From Ditylenchus dipsaci (taxonomy: Eukaryota > Nematoda > Chromadorea > Rhabditida > Anguinidae): 64,000 nucleotides of DNA. The stretch's first letter is position 1; each line of letters starts with the position of its first letter. A program made the position numbers and the translations under genes. The DNA lies in contig SADC01000928.1 of NCBI GenBank assembly GCA_004194705.1, positions 1 through 64,000 on the forward strand, in the 5' to 3' direction. The notes under the pieces were generated by a model. The model saw only the letters and a list, made by a program, of their open reading frames with translations. It was not told where the DNA came from and made no database searches. Shown piece after piece: positions 11,840-23,200 of this stretch.

Positions 11840-13400
11840 GTTACCGAACATCGAGCTTGTCAAAGATTCTTCCTCCTTTAGCTGCATGATGAAGTAACTG
11901 AGCGGCATTGAACTTTTTTGGACCTCTTGTTACTGGTGTGCCATCCTTCAATCGCATTGTGGTTCTTGGAGCATCGGCAAGGACGGCTTGCAGCAATTCC
12001 CACAAAGCAATCGGATAGAGCGTGGACTTCCATGTTATTGGTGTCACTGCGGCGCACATAGGTCTGTTCAATGTACTTAAGATATTCTAAAAAGGAAAGA
12101 ATTACAACTTAAACAAATCCTGAAGTAACCCTTCAACGGCGCTTTCTTCTGCTCACGATTGTTCCGTCATCCATTTTCAGCTGCAGAGCGGCCACCAAAT
12201 TATCAAATCCACTGCTAACTTCTTCTTGAGGCAAAAAGGCGAGGGCGCTGAAACTGCGGATCAAAGACTTGACTTCTGCATTGGCATATAGTTCGATCAG
12301 ACCTTCTTTGGAGATTCTTGAAAAAGGCTTTGACCCAGATGAAACAAGCAGTAGTTGATGACCAGTGCCGGAACCTTTCTTGCAAAACTTTGGCTGGCGA
12401 TCTTTCGAAATCTGCAAATATGGTTAAGCCTGCTAAGCTAATTTAACCACGAACCTGTCATAAAAGCCTCAGGGACAATTGCTGGACGACGGCTGAAAAA
12501 GAGCATCAAACGCGCGCTTGTACATATCTTCGGTTTCCCTGAACTTGAAACATGGTTTTTAAAAAAAATAAAGACTACTGACCTGGCAAAAGAAAGAAGC
12601 AGCCGGCAGTGATGACTCCCCTCAAGACGTTTATTGTGTAGAGCTGCTTGAAGTATTTCGGACACGAGAAGAAGGTACCATCTCCGCTCCACTTGGATCG
12701 CTGTTCAAGTAGGCGAAGTCCGTATTCCGAGGCAAATATGAGAATCGTAGGCTTGTTTGGTTCTGCCACCGCGAGTCGTAGATCAAGAAAAGCCCTAAAT
12801 TATATTGTCGCATAACTGCTGGAACTAAAATGAGTTACCTCCAATGGCAGTCGTTTGAAATTTTCGGCTCAGGATCAAAAGCTCAGGCATTCTGTCAACG
12901 GCGGCTCCTCCAATCGGCTTGCGGGCATTCATGATAGTTTTTCTTTATGTTTGAATCCTAGAAATAGGAATAGCTACAAGTAAATGTAAATAAAAACCAA
13001 CCTTCGGAAAGCTTCAGTCTCCAGATCACTCAGTCCTTGCTTTGATGCAATCATGATGGCTTGCGACTGAAGAGCGGGACTGTCCTTGGCCGACGTTTGA
13101 CTGCTGTCATCTTTTGCTTGACCTGGAAAGAAAACAAGAGAATGAATGCTGAAAGTAACAAAATCTTACCCTGATTGTTGTTGGAGAAGGCACGCAAAAG
13201 GCTGAATTGTGATGCTTTCTTTCCACAAGATTGATTTTTGATACCACAGATGATTGTGCTCCGCCAGTGCATCCCTTCTTTGCGCAGCGCCAGAATTGAA
13301 GAGTTCCATCAGCGCTCTGTCCAGCCATTCTCATCAAATATTGCCCACAGGAAGCCATCGATTTGCCTTTGTTTGACTGCATTTCCATCTGAAAAAACAT
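11840..13400 (-). CDS. MULE transposase with FLYWCH-like zinc finger (frame-broken)
   Basis: In minus-strand order: a FLYWCH-like region at 13388-13165 (FWRCAKKGCTG, then a His-rich ERKHHNSAFC); a linker exon at about 13125-13003; an exon at about 12960-12840 (NARKPIGGAAVDRMPELLIL); the catalytic start at 12805-12590 with FASEYGLRLLEQRSKWSGDG, TFFSCPKYFKQLYTI; 12545-12475 (EDMYKRAFDALF, PEAFMT); 12412-12140 (DFERSPAKVLQERF, a Y-C-LFHLGQSLF-like segment, LIELYANAEVKSLI); and about 12090-11870 (EYLKYIEQTYVRRS, EGWHTSN). The sequence DGTFFSCPKYFKQLYTI with the first catalytic Asp, and the later DFE, match the DDE pattern of MULE transposases. Several exons change frame internally and one contains TAA, so this copy as written is not translatable; small indels of the kind seen across the window explain most breaks. 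Confidence 0.8.
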
Positions 13401-13518
13401 GAGCAAACAAACAATAATAATAATAATAATAATTTTTCCCTGCGCTTTCTTCCCTGCGCTTTTTTCCCTGCGCTTTTTTCCGGGCACCGTCCTAAGATAC
13501 AATATGACTATCTCTTGA

Positions 13519-14715
13519 TTAACAAGGGAGCCCGCAAACTTGTTTTTCACTCGGCCAAGAAGTTTGTTCTGATTGGACAATCAGTACGCGACTTTGAATC
13601 AAATCTGTTGAAATCTTGAGGCCATAGGCAAAAAAATTGAGACAAGAAGGCTAGAAAAATATCGAAAAACAAGGGGGGGAGCAATGCGTTTTTGAGTTTA
13701 AAAGGGCTTTATAAACGCATTGATTAGGTGACAGGTTTAAATACTACTGGGTTCATACCTTATTTTTACTCCTTTAACTTTCTTATTTTACCTTGTGCTA
13801 ATAATCTTTTTGAATAGATAAGAGACTGAGGATCATTTTACACCCAACTTGTGAATAAAAGTGGGTAAAATAGAACATGCACCCAGTAGTACTTGAGCTT
13901 GTGACCTAGTCGATGCGCATTTGCGCATCGACGCCCTCTTTAGACTCAAAAACTTTACTAGTAGGGTTGTTGGATCGGATATTTCATTTCAGATAATTTC
14001 AGATATTATCCGGGATTTTTACGGATATCGAATATCTCAAATATCGGATACCGGATGAAAATCGGATATTCGAAAATACGAGATCGAATACGATATATCC
14101 GCAAATTTATTGAAAAAATGGTTCTTATCGGTTATCCGCACCCCACTTACTTTTTCCACAAAATAGTCAAGTTACATCATAGAAAATAGAAAATAGAAAA
14201 TAGGTGGGGTGCGGATAACCGATAAGAACCGAAAAAATTATTCAACAACAATCAGAAATTCTTAAACAACAGCTGAAACTTTTTTCTAGTTCCTTCTCGT
14301 ATTTTTCAGCCGCTAATTCCGCCTTGATAGTGAGTAGGTTTCCATTCGAGACCTAAGAGAGTTAGCGGAGAGAAGGCTGGCCTCGGAAAGCATCGCTCAG
14401 ACGTTGCGCTGCATAACGAAATCACCAAGAATTAGGAAGGCGTGAAAGTGTTTCCAGAAACAGGGTTGTCGAAACGAATATCGGACTTCGGATAGTATAC
14501 CGTTGTCCAAAATTTTTCCGGATATCGGATCGGATATCCGAATCCGATATTTTCGGTTATGCGACAACCCTATTTACTAACTTTCTTATCCCAATTTTTT
14601 GGACTATGAGCTCGATATCTGAACAGATTTTATTTAAAGTTTCGAACGGCTATCGAATACAACCAAATTCTCCTTCGCGAGTGAAAAACGAGTTCGTGAG
14701 ATTCTATTGTAAGTC
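13519..14715. repeat. Foldback element interrupted by younger insertions
   Basis: The left arm at 13519-13672 (AACAAGGGAGCCCGCAAACTTG, then CTGATTGG) is related to the arm at 5300. The right arm, about 14578-14712, is its inverse (CGCGAGTGAAAAACGAGTTCG). Between them lie a palindrome with a tRNA-like look (13690-13925) and the TAGGG hAT-like MITE at 13962-14572, so this is a nested stack. Confidence 0.55.
13962..14572. mobile_element. hAT-like MITE, TAGGGTTGT ends
   Basis: A 611-bp element starting TAGGGTTGTTGGATCGGATA and ending ATGCGACAACCCTA. Flanks are TTTACTAG (13954-13961) and TTTACTAA (14573-14580), an 8-bp duplication with one mismatch. The interior is rich in CGGATAT repeats and contains a central palindrome around GGTTATCCGCACCCCAC (about 14130) and GTGGGGTGCGGATAACC (about 14204). 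No ORF is seen. The ends match those of the 46510-46840 element. Confidence 0.75.
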
Positions 14716-15420
14716 CACAAAGCTAAAAATAAACAAAAAGGGACCAAGACGGTTGAAGGCGTTAATTAGAGAAGGTTAGCCGAAATTTCATTAGCTGAAA
14801 AAAAAAATCGTTTCGGTTAGCACCCTACTTTGAATACTAAAAAATAACTTTGTTGATTTTATATTTAAAAAATATTTCTCCAAACTAACCAAAAGCATAA
14901 GATTGGCTCTCTCTAACGTGGAATACTCATAAGTGCTCTCGTTCATAAGTAAATTTTCTAAAAATTTAGCATAAATGATAATTTACAAACGAAAACCAAG
15001 TTTGTAAGCAAAAATCTGCCAAGAAAATAAATTATTAAGTGAGTAATAGGTAAAACATTAGAACATTATAAATGTCTAGTTTTGGAAAAAGCCATGAGTC
15101 TAATTTTAATGAGTAGTAGTAGCTGCTCTAATGGCTTTCACAATAAAACTATTTTTCTAGGTTCTGCTGCTACTTTGAAAAGACAAAGTATACATAATAG
15201 AAGCAGCTTATTTTTATAATTAATTAATATTATAGCGTGTCCCCTAACTTTAATAACACCACTAATTACATGGACATACACACACAACTACTTACTAACA
15301 ATTAGAATGAGTTAGTCGAAATAAGTTAGCAGGATTCAAAAAAGAGGTAGAAAGTTTTTAAGTGTTTTAATTATAGCATTACCAAAAAAATTTCCATCGT
15401 CAGCTTAGGGCAAACAAAAT
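14716..15420. other. A/T-rich intergenic DNA
   Basis: No exon, tRNA or clear inverted repeat is visible. It is low-complexity A/T sequence between two foldback elements. Confidence 0.4.
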
Positions 15421-15421
15421 T

Positions 15422-16194
15422 TTAAGGACCCTAGCCGTCGCCGACGATGAGAATTTCACACATTGCGCGCGGGACGCCACTTTTATTGCGAAAATATTCA
15501 GTGATATTATTGGACAATACTTTTTCTCCGCCTAATTTTTTTCCGCCTAAAACACTTTTTTCTCCGCCTAATTTACTTCTTTTTCCGCCTAATTTACTCT
15601 TTTTTTCGCCTAATTTTGATTCTCGACACGAAATCAACCATTTTAAAATTTTTTTGTGTGAAATTCAGGGGTGGGCAAAGACCAGATGGCTGGAGACCCA
15701 CTCCGGAATGGCCAAAAAGCCAAAATTATTGGTTTTTTGGGGGTTTACTAAACGGGGAGTAAACTTTTTCAGAAAAACCGATTGAGCGGATCATATTTCG
15801 GGTCCGATGGAATAAAAAATTTTAAAATGGTTGATTTCGTGTCGAGAATCAAAATTAGGCGAAAAAAAGAGTAAATTAGGCGGAAAAAGAAGTAAATTAG
15901 GCGGAGAAAAAAGTGTTTTAGGCGGAAAAAGAAGTAAATTAGGCGGAGAAAAAAGTATTGTCCGATATCTTTTAGCAAACTTATAATGAAATCATCAAAG
16001 TCGGCATTGTGAACCGAACCCACCAGCATTTTACACCGGCTGACGCGTTTTCTACTGCACTAACAAGTAACTTGTATGTCTTTCCCTATTTTAATACGAG
16101 CAACCTCATTTGAAAAACAACCAAAAATAAAAAATGTCCGGCGCGCATTCTAACGTGTGAAATTCTCGTTGTCGGCAACGACTATGGTCCTTTA
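15422..16194. mobile_element. Foldback element with inverted CGCCTAATT arrays
   Basis: The outer ends AAGGACCCTAGCCGTCGCCG, then GAGAATTTCACACATTGCGCGC (15422), are mirrored by GCGCGCATTCTAACGTGTGAA through TATGGTCCTT (about 16140-16194). Nested inside are arrays of CTCCGCCTAATTT(ACTT) units on the left (15528-15620) and AATTAGGCGGA-type units on the right (15853-15950). A core follows that reads CCGGAATGGCCAAAA and GGTTTTTTGGGGGTTTACTAA, shared with 40 kb and 58.6 kb. No transposase is visible. Confidence 0.7.
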
Positions 16195-16543
16195 AAAAAA
16201 TTAACCAGAAATATTTAGGTAAGAAAATGAGAATTTTTTGTATTGGAAAGAAGTTGCAAAAGTTTTTTTGGATAAAGCATCAATTATTTTATCAATAACT
16301 ACTAATTGCTTTTCAACTTTGTAGTTCCCTTACTTTTTTTGAAGAATAGACAAAATATAAGGAAAAAGGACGATTTCGACAAGTTAAAAACAACTGAATG
16401 GATATTTCCCCTTGATATTTTTGTGAGCTCACCAGTATCAAATAGCAATGAAATTTTTACGAAAAAGTTTATAAAACGTCTCCAAATGAAAAATTTTGCC
16501 ACCGAGGCTGGGCCATTTTGGCAGCAAAATTTTGCCTCAAAAT

Positions 16544-17333
16544 TAGAGACGAAGACAGGACAGGATCCTGTCTTGGTCCTGGTCCGTCCTGTTCGAAATT
16601 TATAAATAAAACAAAATCCTGGTCCTGGTCCTGGTCAAATTAAAAAGTCCTGGTCCTGGTATTTCGGCCAATCCTGGTCGTCGAATTTGGTAAATATACC
16701 GTATTTACTGTATTAAGTCCCCATGGGGAGTTATTTTTCAACCTCTAAAAAATCAAAAAATTTTGAGGTCGATTTCGAGATTTTTGGGTGCTCAAACAAA
16801 ACCTGAAAAGTGTAATCAGGTAAACTTGCGGCAACTAAGAAAACGCAAAAAACGGATTTGCGAAATGTTCGCTCTAGGCTGAGATATAAGGTCCGTAGGG
16901 TGGGGACTTATTAGAGAATGGGGAGTTATTAGAGGGTGGGGAGTTAATACATTAAATACGGTAAATGGTATTTTTTCGAAACGTCATCTTGAAACGAATT
17001 TTGATCGAAATTACCTTTGAATTTTTCATTCGGGTATTTTCATTCATTCATTTGGAATACAATCTGTTATTTTAAAGTGTTGATTTCTGCAATTTATCGA
17101 CATTAAGTTTCTCATTGTTTACTGGATGTAATGAATGTAGAAAAATGTCAATAAAAATTTTGCTGACAGTTTAAACCGGATTTCTGGAATTTAACGAAAA
17201 TCCTGGTTTTTGGACCAGGATCCCGACCAGGATCCTGGTTTTTAGAATTTCTAATCCTGATCCTGATCCTGGTCTTGGACAGACCATAAAATCCTGTCCT
17301 AAAATCCGTCCTGGTCCCGTTTCTTCATCTCTA
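16544..17333. mobile_element. hAT-like MITE, TAGAG ends, CCTGGTCC-rich
   Basis: A 790-bp element starting TAGAGACGAAGACAGGAC and ending CGTTTCTTCATCTCTA, flanked by a perfect 8-bp duplication CTCAAAAT (16536-16543 and 17334-17341). The subterminal regions are made of TCCTGGTCC-type units in opposite orientation at the two ends. A smaller palindrome with ends TACCGTATTTACTGTATTAA and TTAATACATTAAATACGGTA (about 16698-16970) sits in the middle. No ORF is seen. Confidence 0.75.
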
Positions 17334-17341
17334 CTCAAAAT

Positions 17342-18835
17342 AGGGCAAAATATGCCATTTATTATTTCTCCTCCCTCCAATTGCCCTTTTTAGGTGGCTT
17401 TTAGGCTGTTTAAGGCAACATTTCACAGCTAAAATGCCTCGAGAAAAATTGTATGGCCTAATACCCGAGACAAAGTGACACAGCCGAAATGCCCGGAATT
17501 GGTCTACACTGATTGGTCTCAATGGTATTTTTTTTTGGAAAGGTATTGTATGGTAAAGATTCAAAACTCGAATTTCAAAAAAAATGTAAAAAACAACTCT
17601 TACAAGTATTATACGACACTAGACCCAAATTTAGCACAAAAAGGAATGTAAAAGTAGAATTTGTACTGGAATAAGGGTACAGTCTTTTATCACAACTTCA
17701 AAAATTGAAACAAAATGTTTGGCTCTATATGCGTTCACGCCAACGCCGAAAAAATGTGCCTTGGTCATCCCTGTAGTTTTTTTCTGCACAATTTTTTTTA
17801 TTTTAATGGTCTCGAAAATCATCAATTTGCAACTGAATTAGTTCTTAAATTATATGGTCTACTAGGTAAAACCTACAACTAATCCAATCTTATGCAGTGA
17901 AAAGAGCGCTGCTTTTGGTGCGCAGAGACCGAGCCATGAACGATAAAAGTATTAATCTTAGTTTAGTCTCGTAAATGTATATTTCTAACCCAATGAGTGC
18001 AATTTAAATTATTTTTGAGACATTTTAGAATTTTTTTGATAAAAATTAACTTAATGAAAACCAAGGCAAAAGCTGAATTTTCGCACAAAAACAACAAGGG
18101 GGCCAAGGCATATGTTTTTCGGCGTCCACGTGAATAGAGCCAAATCTTTAAGATTTATTACTTGACTTCTTTTTTGCTCAAAAAGGCTCGCTTTTGGAAG
18201 AAAATACTTGGTTGTTTATTCAGCAAGCTTGACTAAGTTAATAATAAATTGATTAAAAAAATAATTTCTGTGTCAAAACATGTTCTCTGAAAGAATGCAC
18301 TATAAACATAATTAGAGACAATGACATAAGAATGTTTCTTTATTTAATTTTTGAATTTGCGCTATTTTAGATTTCAACCTTTTTTGAATTTTCTCATACA
18401 TTTTGGCTTGTTTTAGTCGAAGCCTTAAGTGTAGGATCACCTAGCACAAGCTACGGCAGATCTAACGTGTTTATCGAAAAATTTTCCGGAAAATATATTC
18501 TCGGTTGTGACTGAAAACACACTCCACAAGTAAGTTGTAAAAAAGGGTATTTCTCGTTGTTTTCCAATTGTGAAATTTGTTTTTAAGGTCAACTTGTAGC
18601 TCTGCATCTCTAGTTTCTGATGAGCTATCGACTGGCTCAGTGAGTTGAAAAAAATTAATGTAAATCTGTTTTTATGAAACCATTTTTCTTTTTCAAAACC
18701 AATTGTTCTTTCTTTTTTACAAATCACATCAAGCCAGTTGATGGCTTATTAAAATCTAGAGATGCAGGGCTATATTTTGATCCCAACAAATAAATTTTAT
18801 TACTGAAAAACACCTAAAATTACTTTTTTGTTGTA
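17342..18835. other. Intergenic A/T-rich tract
   Basis: No credible exon is visible. Short palindromic remnants occur: TTTTTTCGGCGTTGGCGTGAACGC-like sequence near 17730 is echoed by TTTTTCGGCGTCCACGTGAA at 18115, each next to a GCCTTGG(T/C)C motif. A GC-richer stem-like segment lies at about 17898-17935. Open frames here are short and uncoded in appearance. Confidence 0.4.
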
Positions 18836-18839
18836 ACTA

Positions 18840-19007
18840 CAGTCCACTCTCGATAAACCGGCATCCCGATAAACCGGCACTTTTGAATAGCATGATTTGG
18901 CTGGCTGACAATGAAATTAGACAAGATTTACACCCGATGAACCGGCATATTGATAAACCGGCACCACGAACTGGTCCCCAGGGTGCTGGTTTATCGAGAG
19001 TGGACTG
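18840..19007. mobile_element. pogo-like MITE with TA duplication
   Basis: A 168-bp element starting CAGTCCACTCTCGATAAACC and ending GGTTTATCGAGAGTGGACTG, flanked by TA (18838-18839 and 19008-19009). Internal GATAAACCGGCA units repeat the end sequence. A degenerate relative lies at about 19738-19868 (CCGATAAACCGACACC ... GGTGTCGGTTTATCC), and another at about 38690-38862. Confidence 0.75.
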
Positions 19008-20208
19008 TACTAGAAAATCAGTAATTTACTGCAAGAAATCAGTATTTCGCAGTGTGATTTCGATCTTGATTTTTTACTTGGTGACTAATAAATTCCTGAT
19101 AAACATTTGTTCTCGCCTACAAATCGCATTTTAGAGTTTCTTTTTTGTTGTTATCTATCCGGCACTTAATATTACACTTTTGATGGACTTTGGAGATACA
19201 AGCAGGCAAATAATCAGTGTTCTTGTTAGCTGCATTTCACCACAGATATGTTGTGAGAAAGAAGGCATATATACTTTTAGTAGCTGTCCAATGCATTTTT
19301 CCGTCTATCTCTGTGTTTTTATAAAAATATAACCAGGGAAGATCACACTGGCCACAAGCCCTTCGGGCTGCACCGGCCAGATTATTTGTAGGCTATTGTA
19401 AATGTCGGATGTCTTATACAAAAAGCTCTTCTTTATTTCAGTTTTTGGATATCTTAACATTTTTGTTTCACGATCTGTCAAATGCATACCTTAATTTTGT
19501 TTATTTTCGAGAATAACCAGAATTATTGAGGAAGGCGTATTACCGGGAGTATGATATTTACATCATTAGCATAAATTATGATATATTTAAAATTTCGACT
19601 TTTTTGATGACTTATATGGTTTACCTTGTTATTGTAAAGCTTTGCAGCTGAAGCCGACCCAGAAAAATTTAGATAAATTTTTTATGAGCATATTCTTGTA
19701 GGGCGTTCCCTAATTCCTTGTGAATTCAAATATTAGACGACACTCCGATAAACCGACACCTCGGATAACCCGGCATGGTAAACGACATTTATAGGAAAAC
19801 AAAGCCCCGATAAGCTGAAATCTTGGGCTAGTCCCAAGGGGTGTCGGTTTATCCAGATGCAACTGTATAAACATCGAGGTGTTTTAAGAACTTTGGAGTG
19901 CCACTTTTACTATTTTTTTGGGCCTTCGTAAATGAAGAGCCAGGTTGACAGGTGAAACGAACAAGAATATGAACAAAAAAGGGTTTATCAAACTTTCATC
20001 GGTCACAGTTAGGGGCCCTTCCTTCTCTGTTTTTAGGATCAATGAGGCAGTATAAAAATAATCCGAAAAATCTTATATCAAAACGCAGTCGCAGTTTCGA
20101 CTACCTCGTTTTTTGGCTCCTTTCTAACAAAATTAGACTAATTTCAACTGCTATTCTAATTTGATTTTTTTATTTTAAGTAGTGTAGAAGCCAAAAGAAG
20201 AACTTGGC

Positions 20209-23200
20209 ATGATAAAGTGGCAAAAGGCCTTCCTCTGGGCTTTGGTCTCCTTGGTCGTGCTCTTCACCTCTAGTGCATCTGCTGCTCTTGATGGCACTCG
20301 TAAGTTTATTTATAAAAAATATCAAATAGAATATTATGGGTATATTGTAATCTTGACCATTGACATGAACTTTTTTTGGGCTTCATCGATACAGTCGACT
20401 CTGAGGGGCGGGTATCTTCAGAATTAAAAAAAACGAAAAAAATATTTGTCAAAAAACGAAAAATCGTATGTTAAATCGAGAGTCGACTGTAACATAAAAA
20501 AACATACCTACTACTACTTAAATTTTAGCTCAGATTAAGAGCTGAATTTGAGAAATTATTCGTTAGTGAGCCTAAAAGATAAATTCGGTCAAAAACAGTA
20601 TCAGCAAATATCTGGCCACTTTTGCCATATTACAAATACCTAGCCACGAAAATTTCGCCTTTTACAGGCGACCCACAGTTCCGTCGCCGCATCAACTGCG
20701 CTAAGCTGAAGGACGGCAACTACGTGTTTGGATGCAGCCGATTCTACTCTATCTGCACTAATGGCCACGAGCATCCCATGAATTGCGTTGAAGGCCTGGT
20801 TCTCAATGTAAGACTTTGACTACTTTGAAATCTTACTGAAATTCCTAATCTATCTTACTTTTTAGCCGTCCAATGACCAGTGTAATGCACCCAGGGATGT
20901 GACTATTTGCAAAAAGAGCGGGGATGCCAACCTCTGTGAGTCAAAAAAAAGCTAGCCGAGAATCTGGATTTTTACCCACTTACTTATTTGTAGACCGCTC
21001 CAAAGACCCATTCACATGTGCTGGCCGAGTGGACGGTAACTACGAGGCCCAGATCTGCTCCTCTTTTTACTACCAGTGTCTTGGAGGACAACAGTTTGAG
21101 CGCCCGTGTCCTCAAGGACTGGCCTACATACCCAAACAGAATGTCTGCGACTTCATGGACACGTGCAAGCGAGAGGCAGCTAGTCGACAGACCACAGCCA
21201 ACCTAGAAATTGTGGACCCCAATAAAGGCAACGCCGATCCAAATGCTGCCAACGCTAATGCTAATCTCAACCGACGCTCTGGCAACAACAACTACAGACC
21301 ACCTGGTGCTGCTGTGTAAGTTCTTTTGAAGAGATAATGTCTATTTTTTTACAAAAAATAAAAATAAATCTGAATTTTTTGTATTTAGCCCCAACGGCTA
21401 TACAGCTGCTGCTCCTAGTCCAGTCTACCAACAACAGCCAGCACCTGTCAAACAGTTAGCCAGCCCTCAAGAAGCTACGGTCCAGAACAATTCACCTACG
21501 CCTGTGGCCCAGCAAGCTCCCCCTCCTGCTCAATCACATGTGTACTGGGGATCTGGAAGTGATCAAAATAATGCCAATCCTGTTCCTGTGTTCGACTGCT
21601 CAGGTAAGCAGGATGGAGTCTACATGAAGGACTACAGCGCTTGCACCAACACCTTTTACAAATGCTCCAATGGAAATGGCTTTCGGTACTTGTGCCCTGT
21701 TAACCTCTTCTACAACGTGGAAAACAACCAGTGCAACCACAACCAGGTATATTTGGATTCCTGGGAAAATTGAGCCTATCTAGGATTCCCAACGATTTTT
21801 TTCTTGAGGGAAATAGTTACCTTTACCTGAAGATAAAAAATATATCTTATGGCCGTTGGACACCCATTTTATGGATTTTTGTTAAATTTGTGGATATTAA
21901 CAATAATCGAAATTTTTCAGCATGTTGTTGCTTGTGGAGGTCAAGCCCCTACCACCACTGCTGCTCCAAGTCTGGACTATACCGCCACCCGCAAGCCAGT
22001 GGCCTTTGACTGCGCAGGTAGGCCGGATGGGTATTACCAAACAGAACTTTGCTCCCCTGTCTTCTTCTCTTGCATTGGAGGTTGGTGCTTGAAATAGATT
22101 TTTCAATTAAGATGACAAATGCAAAGAGCTATTTTAGGCATGGACTCCCAGATTAATTGTCCGGCCGGCACTGTTTTTGATATCTCCAGTATGATCTGCA
22201 ACTACCCAAGTCAGTGCGGACAACCAAGGTAATATTTGAAAGTCGGTTTAGGAAATCAACCTATCCCTCCGAGGGCTTTTATACTGTTTCAAAAGAAATT
22301 ATAGCAAGACATTGTTTAAATCAATCGATTTTTGACCCTACCGGAGTATAGCCCCCCCCCCAAATGAAATTTTTTTTAATGTGTTTTTAAACACCCTATA
22401 TCGACCCAAAATTGCCTCAAGAGTTCAAAAAAGACATTATTTTTGAGTTCTGGTTAATAAAAGACTGAGTTTTGGACATTTTGAAATTTCGACCATTTGC
22501 CTGTTTTGGCATGTTTTGGTCACTGGAGCCGGGCAAAAATAGTCTCTAAATGCATTTTTGTTCAAGAGTCTTCTCGGAATTATGTCTAAGGTAAGTGAGT
22601 GCGCGCATCTCTAACCATCCAAGCCCCCTGCGCCCCCTTCGGGGCGCAGAGGGCTTGGATGCTTGGGGTTGAGATGCGCACACCCACATACCTTAGACGC
22701 AAATCACTCGAAAGTGACTCTGGATGCATAAAAAATGTATGCATACCAGAGTTTATTTATGCGGTAGGCCCCAGTCAACAAAACTATGTTCAACATTTTT
22801 CTTTTCACACTAAAATGGCCCTTTTTGGTCCTTTCCCACCCTAATATGGCTCTAAATCCCTTCAAAAATGGTCAAAATAGGTATATTTGGGTGATCCCAA
22901 AACTCAATTTTTTATTGACTAGAACACAAAAATAATGCCTTTTTCGAGCTTCTGAGGCAATTTTAGGTCGATATAGGGTGTTTGGAAACACTTCAAAAAA
23001 AAATTTCATTTGGGGGGGGGGGATTATATACTCCGGTAGCGCCCGATTTTTTAATGATTCGTACTAAAAACAAACTGGCTGTGTTTTTTAGAACCACCCC
23101 AGCTCTTCAAATGCAAAGCCAGGTCATTAACCAGGGCAACATTGACTACTATAGACAGCGAAAATCTCAACAAAGCCAACAGTATCAGGAGTCACCACAG

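Larger units (their letters stand above)
10634..13488. mobile_element. MULE (Mutator-like) DNA transposon with target-site duplication
   Basis: This 2855-bp element is flanked by GTCCTAAT (10626-10633) and GTCCTAAG (13489-13496), an 8-bp duplication with one mismatch; 8-10 bp is usual for Mutator. The ends are inverted: GGAGTTGGGAAAAAAG on the left, CTTTTTTCCGGGCACC on the right. Each end carries an array of GAAAAAAGCGCAG units (left 10643-10780, right about 13437-13480). It encodes a MULE transposase with a FLYWCH-like zinc finger on the minus strand and a convergent small gene on the plus strand. Confidence 0.85.

Noticed and set aside
17890..17940. Possible tRNA or small RNA gene around GAGCGCTGCTTTTGGTGCGC
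   Set aside because: No cloverleaf, no A/B box pair and no T-run terminator in the right place.
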